Under the pieces are notes generated by a model. The model saw only the letters and a program-made list of their open reading frames with translations, made no database searches and was not told where the DNA came from. Shown here piece after piece: positions 58,299 through 64,000 of a DNA stretch of 64,000 bases. The stretch's first letter is position 1; the number at the start of each line of letters is the position of its first letter. The DNA comes from Paraphysomonas bandaiensis (Eukaryota; Chrysophyceae), in the NCBI GenBank assembly GCA_965644295.1, contig CBFFRP010000294.1, positions 31,594-95,593 on the forward strand, read 5' to 3'. Both the position numbers and the translations under genes were made by a program.

Positions 58299-59124
58299 AT
58301 GTCAGAGGTATTCTAATATACCGTGCTGATTAGCTTTCGTGTACTGACTCTGTGGCAGGTGCTGGTCCCGTATATCAATTGTCTGCTTGTGCTGGATGGG
58401 GATGGTGATCGTATAATTGCCAAGTACTATTCAGAAAAGTCGAAGGCAGATCAAACAAAATTTGAGAGTACATTACATAAAAAAACAAAGTCGCTTTCTT
58501 TTAGATCGGATGGTTCGTTTATGTGTAGTTGCAATTGATTATACGTTAACCACACTGGTTGTTTAGCTGAAATTATTCTCCTCGAACAAGAACTCGTTGT
58601 CATAAAGGGTACCTCTGATTGCCGCATAATTATTAGTGGATCCATTGATGAGGTATTGATTTTGATATTCGTGACTGTTTTGCTGAAATTTATACATCAG
58701 AACGAGTTGGTGCTAGTGAGTGTGTTGGATGCTATCCACGACACTGTGTTAGCCCTCCTTCGTGGTCAATTAGACAAGCGTACTATGCTAGATAATCTTG
58801 AACTTGTTCTACTGACTATTGACGAAGTGGTGAGTCATTCAAGTGTCCGTTTCATTGGGTGTTTATTGCCTTGTTGCAGATTGATAATGGACAGATCATG
58901 GAACTGGATGCATGCGCGGTTGCGACGCGAGTATTGATGAAAGGATCAGCTGAATTAAACGTGGGAGGGGGGAGTTCGGTGAGTAGTGGTACAAATTGGA
59001 GTATGTTTCCTTTTGTTAATATCTATGGCAGACCAATGCTGGCAACACTGGAGACATGACTATCGCTCAAGCTCTTGGACTCGCTAGAAACCAATTCATT
59101 AAGTCTTTAACATCTGGAAACTAG
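58299..59124 (+). CDS. COPZ: Coatomer subunit zeta (zeta-COP)
   Basis: Six exons (58299-58307, 58359-58512, 58567-58652, 58701-58829, 58880-58978, 59032-59124) give 189 residues, near the usual ~177. The first exon is only nine coding bases (ATG TCA GAG). The longin-like fold reads VPYINCLLVLDGDGDRIIAK then YYSEKSK, AEIILLEQELVVIKG, IIISGSIDENELVLVSVLDA, LDNLELVLLTIDEVIDNGQI. It ends with ALGLARNQFIKSLTSGN. It forms part of the COPI coat for Golgi-to-ER traffic, pairing with gamma-COP. The tiny first exon and the 3' acceptor at 59031 were chosen because they keep one frame. Confidence 0.92.
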
Positions 59125-59511
59125 TGAATTAGGTACTAGAAATACGAGTCGGCTTGTAATTGTACTACTCTTAGGTGGTGAGTACGATATCAGTGGGCAT
59201 ATCTCCGTCGATTAGCTAGTGGATGTGGTTTCAGTCGTAATATTTTGGTAGATAGATTTATAATGAAGCAGAAATATAATGATATTACGTATATAGAAGC
59301 AGTTGATGTGACACTACCTTCTTGTTGATATCAATAAATATTAATTTGGCGCACTCTTCATCATCAAAAAAAAGTGATAAAGTGATAATGAATTACTTCG
59401 TAATATACGCTGCTTGTGATTCAAATTTTCTTGGTGTGGAATGAAGACATACTTTTATTTAGAGAAATGTGCCCGAGGTGGGATGAGACGATAGGAAAAA
59501 TATATTGCAAT
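59125..59511. other. AT-rich intergenic stretch
   Basis: 3' flank of zeta-COP. No feature seen. Confidence 0.45.
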
Positions 59512-59605
59512 ACTATTGTTAGATAGCGTTCCATCAATAGTATTGATGGAGTTTTTAAACCGGCCCTACAATACTATTGCAATTTATTTTACAATATATT
59601 GCCAT
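59512..59605. repeat. Dispersed repeat with inverted CAATAGTATTG words, partner of 11255-11330
   Basis: CAATACTATTG and CAATAGTATTG flank a short core, followed by GATGGAGTTTTTAAAC. The order of blocks matches 11255-11330. It lies just past the 3' end of the hAT relic, so it is probably the element's terminal region. Confidence 0.6.
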
Positions 59606-59711
59606 ATACTAGTATGACTATTCAGTAAGTAAACACATCCGTATTTTCCATTTTTAGTACTTGTCATCATAAGGTCTAAGGTCGCTTGATAATCAAACCC
59701 ACTACTCCTAA

Positions 59712-60014
59712 CTAATTAAAAGTGTCCTCAAACTCATACTCTGAGCCATCATCGGTGATATCATCATCCAATATTAATAGAAACATGCTTCCATCCGGCC
59801 ACAACTGTCGGTTAACTTTCAGAAACAACAGCATATTATGTGTAGTAGGATGCATTCGTCCGATGATAGTGTTGTATGTGTACAATTTACAATGTACATT
59901 GTACAAATACTTGCTCTTACGTTCTGTATATGTACTACAATTATTAACTGACTCAATACTAGCTGGGGGAGAATTAGTTAGGTTGAATAACAAGTATAGA
60001 TTGGATACGATCAC
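59712..60014 (-). pseudogene. hAT transposase C-terminal relic
   Basis: The minus-strand frame contains RMHPTTHNMLLFLKVNRQLW, the hAT dimerisation block, as in the relic at 22370-23293 (MTPRHLELLMFLRVNRRLW). It then ends with an acidic tail (DDDITDDGSEYEFEDTF), common at hAT C-termini. The upstream part is not recognisable. Sequence to about 60350 may belong to the same relic. Confidence 0.75.
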
Positions 60015-60670
60015 GACAAAAGACGAGTATTTGAACTATATGGAACTGACTGTCCAATTGAAAAATGCAAGCTTGCCTTCTCCGCACTCCAAACTTACAT
60101 GACATGCTTCATCACGCCTTTTCCCTTTCTGTGCTTAATAATTCAACTGTACATAGCCCTCTGTTAATTAGATGGGCATACTCTCTCTCATTCATTTCGA
60201 CAGTTTTGACCTTCATGAAGGCTAAGGGAGAGTGGAGCTACACTATTCCATGCACATATACAGTACGTCTTCGCGAGGTACAGATCTGTGAATGCCTACT
60301 GTTGCATCATAGAGTTGGGAAGTGTTTTGGACAGATATCCATAAGCAGTTGATTATCACAACCAACAAGATATCCGGATATATGGGATTTTCCAGCCTAA
60401 ACTTATCAGAAAATCTGAAATTAGATGTTATTTGTTAGGTGAATAGTGTGTACAGAGTTGTACAGCTATTCCTATACAGCTACAGTATTCTCATATAGAA
60501 ACAAGACATATTTCAAAAATAATCGTGCATAAACCTTGCTGTCAATGCAGTTCCAAGACAGCAGGACGCTCGGAATGAGATTCTGGTATTTATAGAGACT
60601 GTTTAAGCAGTTTTCTTTGTGTTGTGATTTCCTTTGAGCTTGTTTATCATTTGATCGTATAGTTTTAATC
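60015..60670. other. Intergenic stretch upstream of the LRR gene
   Basis: Possible remains of the hAT element (60015-60350), then the LRR gene's upstream region. Plus-strand frames here have no domain. Confidence 0.4.
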
Positions 60671-63600
60671 ATGGAAAGTGAAGATGTTCCTCTTCTGGAT
60701 GAAATTAATGAGTTACTTGTGAAAGAAAGAACCCTTATGGGTCTTAAGGTGATTGAACAGCACGTTGAGGCAGAAGAATGGAAACAAAAATATGAAACTT
60801 TAGTGAATGAGATATCAAAAAATTCAAAAGGGTTTGAAAATGTTTCTGCTTATGAGCTTGCTGCCGATATTGCCTCCGCCAAGAGTAATTGGCATGGGGA
60901 TGTGGACAGGATACTTCATACACAACCCACATCTCAGTATCCATGGTGTCTAGATTTATCAGGAATTTCACTCGATAGTATACACTTGAAAAAAATTCTA
61001 AACTTTCCGAAATCACACAACTACGATGGTGTATCAGTGCTGAGGCTACATAACTGTGAGCTTAATGATGGAGATGCCGAGTTGCTGGTATCACTATTGA
61101 GTTTACGACAGCTAGAGTGTCTTGATCTGTCTCATAACAACCTTGGTCGACGCTATCAAGAACTACTTCTGAGGAGCATGGAGGTGTGTGTACTGATATA
61201 TACTGGTTTTGAAAAACTTATGACGATGACATGACAGAAACGACGCTTGAAACTCCAGTACCTACTCTTACATGGAAATATGCCGCTGTCCGAATGCTCC
61301 CTGGAAAATATGCTGCATCATCTGTCGAGTCATACTTGGGGACTCACTGTGACTCTTGCAGATTTCACAAGTGACATGTCAAAGCATAAAGGCAGACCAA
61401 CGTCCGTATCCAGGTGTGTGGGAAATACATCTCCTTGCATGCTCTACGTTTTTATGTTCTGGGATAGTAACTTTGCCTGTCTATTTAGGAGCAAGAAGTC
61501 AGGCAGCCAACGTAATGACGATGTCAAAGATTCTTCTGTCCATCCTTATTTGTGCACACGATTTTTGAAGCATCTCAACTACGTTTTAGGCCCACATGAT
61601 ACCCACAAGCGCAACCGCAATGCTAAATCTGTGGAGAATATATCAAAGGCTCAGAAATCGAAGAAGTCTGCAGCGGAACCGGAGAAGGAGGTTGTCCCTC
61701 AGGTCCACCGAGGAGCTGGGGGAACGGCTGGGGGGCCACAGTTGATGTCTGTTCTTGGTCTGTCTCATGCTGCCTTGTGTAGGGAATCGATAAAGCAGTT
61801 GAAGGTAGGATGACAATATTCACTGTATGGTAGTAGCGTTCGTTAAGTATGAAGATAGATAGACGTCTGCATGTGCATACGAATATGCGATACCCACTTC
61901 GCACTAATTACCATTTTTTTCATGTGTCGATAGTCATGCACAACCGTAGAAATGCAGTGATTATATGGGCTGATATATGGTTAGGTGACACTAGACATCA
62001 CGGTGGGGTCACTAACTGATCTCGATCTTTCCCACTCTTTTATCGGAATTCGTGGGGCTGAAATGATTGGACAAGCGCTGATGCACCCTGTATGTCAGTT
62101 GATCCGTCTCAACTTAGCTGGGAATGCAATAGGTGATCGAGGTGTGAGTCAGGGTTTGGTGAACTCTCTAAAGTCTTCTCTGACCTTAACGTATCTCAAC
62201 GTACAATCCAATGATATCACCAACACAGGTGTGATTGCACTCTCGATGTGTTTGCTACGTAAACAGACTTTACGCAAACTCCTTGTTGAGGGCAATCCAA
62301 TATCACCAGATGTAGCATTGGAGTGCCAACGAAATCTCGTGAGAAGTGGCGCTCAGGTATTGCTGTTGTGGACTAGTGAACTGACAATTGTTTCAAGTGA
62401 AACTACAGAGAGCCAAGGAAGTATATTAAGTAAGACCGAAATGTGAGTACTTCATCCTATTCTTCATTAAACGTTTTTTGATTACGTATATGACATGCTG
62501 GAATTATTCTCTATAGGTGTAATAACGGAGCTGCTCCAACCCAGTCTGACTCAATTTTGAGTTGTTTGTTTGCTCTCCCTGGTCAAGTTACCGTACCTAT
62601 CGACACAATTACTCGCTCAGCTCTGTTGTATTCAGTCTCTTCTCGTCATTTTCGACCATTTTCTCGACAGTTTACTGACATGAAAGATACAGAGACCTCT
62701 TCCCCAATGGAGCTAGGTGGGGCTGACGAGAGCGGTACCGTTGTGATCAGATGGAACATGGGGTTGGGGGAGCAGGGATCACGGTCAGATCGAAGTAAAT
62801 GTCGTTTGTCTTGGGAGGTTCGATGCCGCGATGCACAGAGTCGAGTTTTGGCCAGCCAGCCTCTTCTTCCTGGGGCGTGCTTACCTCCTGGTAAAAGGAC
62901 TCGTTGCTCTGTTACCATTCCTTGCCCACCAATGCAGAGTATAATCGAAGTGTGGGTTCACGTAGTGTCGTCGGATACTTTAATTGGGTCGAGTGCTGAT
63001 GGATCTGGATTAGTTGTCGAGGGATCAAGGTTCGAAGCATTGCGTTCGCATGTACATTCTTTAAAACCTTCTCATGACAACGAGCAAGGTGCAGCAGATG
63101 CAAGAATGGTGTTTGCGGGTGGAGATTCATTGATGTGGAGTGGAAACTGTAATCGTCTGTTATCAGAACGCGTTGGACTGGAAGACACTAATGCGGCACA
63201 AGGTATCCCCGAAGGGTACAACATTGATAGAAAGTTCCAATGGGTTGGTCAGCCATCTGCCACGTGTTCTATCCGTTTCAAAGCCAGACTTACCGCAACC
63301 TGGAAAGTTGGGACACATGGAGCGTCTAGTTCTGGTTGGCGAATGACTAACGGGGATACGATTGGGTATCGGTGGTCTGTATTGCGGTGTCGACACGGCT
63401 CTGGAGAGTATGAAGAGGTGGGTTTTGGTTCAATCGATACTGCAGATGACGAGGAAGGGACTCAACAAGAGCAGGTCGTGACCCGCCTTTTGGCTCCCTG
63501 GACATGGCGAGAGTGGTCTGTCGAAGTAGACAACTTAGGAATGAATGATTTCTTTTTACTATGTTCATGTCTTAAAAATCCGTCCGAATCAAAGGAATTA

Positions 63601-63753
63601 GCCGAGCGCTGTTCGGTCGGTATCCAAGAATGTGGCATCTTTCTCCCAGCTGATTCATATGTTGGATGGGAGGGTCTTATGAGCGAGGGTACGATGAATC
63701 CGACGGTGGTGTACAGTTCTTTTAACGATCAAGGGTTACAAATTGCTCTGTAG
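60671..63753 (+). CDS. Leucine-rich-repeat protein (RNase-inhibitor-like LRRs) with a novel C-terminal domain
   Basis: Five exons (60671-61183, 61238-61413, 61489-61804, 61985-62442, 62517-63753) close into one 899-residue frame. An N-terminal helix is followed by LRRs in two blocks: LDLSGISLDSIHLKKIL and LRQLECLDLSHNNLGRR, then LTDLDLSHSFIGIRGAEMIG, LIRLNLAGNAIGDRGVSQGL and LTYLNVQSNDITNTGVIALS. A basic linker (KSKKSAAEPEKEV) separates the blocks. The last exon encodes about 410 residues rich in beta-type segments and Trp (IRWNMGLGEQG, CRLSWEVRCRD, GYRWSVLRCRHGSGEY, TWREWSVEVDNLGMNDFF). I do not recognise that domain. No signal peptide or membrane helix. Its role is unknown, with a scaffold role likely. 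Confidence 0.85.
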
Positions 63754-64000
63754 TACATGTGTGTATTTTGGGTTTTCAGGTTTATTGTATACTGTGAGAC
63801 TGTCTGTTGGAAACTACGAGCTGCTAATAATTATTGCAACCTTGTAGTACATGGCTAAGTGGTTCCAGCCACTTTGCTATGTAACAACAATAGCTACTGC
63901 CGTACTTGTACACATACACGAACCAATTTCTATAAAAAAATCACGCTACGAAAATAACAATTAAACTAAACAATGACAATTATACAAAAATTGAGTATGG
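63754..64000. other. 3' flank of the LRR gene
   Basis: AT-rich, no feature. Confidence 0.4.

Noticed and set aside
60065-60352. 95-codon plus-strand ORF
   Set aside because: Lies opposite a probable hAT relic and has no domain.
1-64000. tRNA, rRNA and CRISPR content
   Set aside because: I looked for B-box-like GGTTCGA words and regular spacer arrays. The GGTTCGA hits fall in coding exons or lack a cloverleaf, and the tandem repeats have no unique spacers.

Overview
The window is nuclear DNA of a eukaryote with the standard genetic code. Coding sequence is carried by 24 genes on both strands, most split by short GT-AG introns of about 44-90 nt. Intergenic DNA is AT-rich and full of TATA, TATG and TACA microsatellites. 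The gene set suggests a flagellated or microtubule-rich unicellular eukaryote: a tubulin-deglutamylase-type carboxypeptidase, p25-alpha-like protein, MORN protein, SFI1-like coiled coil and class E (cAMP-receptor-like) GPCR, plus a secreted bacterial-type muramidase that would suit a bacterivore. I cannot name the species. No rRNA or tRNA gene and no CRISPR array was seen.

Layout. 1-3.9 kb (-): a large coiled-coil/SFI1-like gene running off the left edge. 4.6-6.4 kb (+): p25-alpha-like protein. 7.3-9.2 kb (-): a protein with seven copies of an unrecognised 20-residue repeat. 9.8-10.6 kb (+): luminal J protein. 12.0-12.8 kb (+): MORN protein. 14.7-16.1 kb (+): GPCR. 17.8-18.6 kb (+): glutathione transferase. 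19.3-20.3 kb (-): MBD4-like glycosylase. 21.0-22.0 kb (+): TRIC-type channel. 22.4-23.3 kb: decayed hAT transposase with a nested hAT MITE. 23.8-27.1 kb (-): MoeA-MogA fusion (Cnx1/gephyrin type). 28.2-29.2 kb (-): multipass membrane protein. 29.6-30.3 kb (+): unknown small protein. 31-36.3 kb (-): DHX37/Dhr1 helicase. 36.9-40.2 kb (+): cytosolic carboxypeptidase. 41.6-43.3 kb (-): dihydrolipoamide acyltransferase-like protein lacking the catalytic His. 43.4-46.9 kb: a two-gene DD34E transposon with perfect 198-bp inverted repeats. 46.9-47.3 kb: a long TACA array. 47.4-48.9 kb (+): NamZ-type muramidase. 49.8-51.4 kb (-): W2-domain RGG protein. 51.9-52.6 kb (+): VPS29. 53.3-54.5 kb (-): type II DnaJ. 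56.7-57.8 kb (-): putative glycosyltransferase. 58.3-59.1 kb (+): zeta-COP. 59.5-60.1 kb: second hAT relic. 60.7-63.8 kb (+): LRR protein.

Most genes sit in divergent pairs separated by roughly 0.4-0.7 kb of microsatellite-rich DNA, often with a recurring ACAGCAGTAT-like word. They do not form a pathway; they are mostly unrelated housekeeping, trafficking and cytoskeletal genes. The most novel item is the transposon at 43404-46878. It carries a DD34E transposase convergent with an intron-containing passenger gene of unknown function. Both genes start at the inner edge of identical terminal repeats, and the element sits inside a TACA microsatellite between two divergent host genes.
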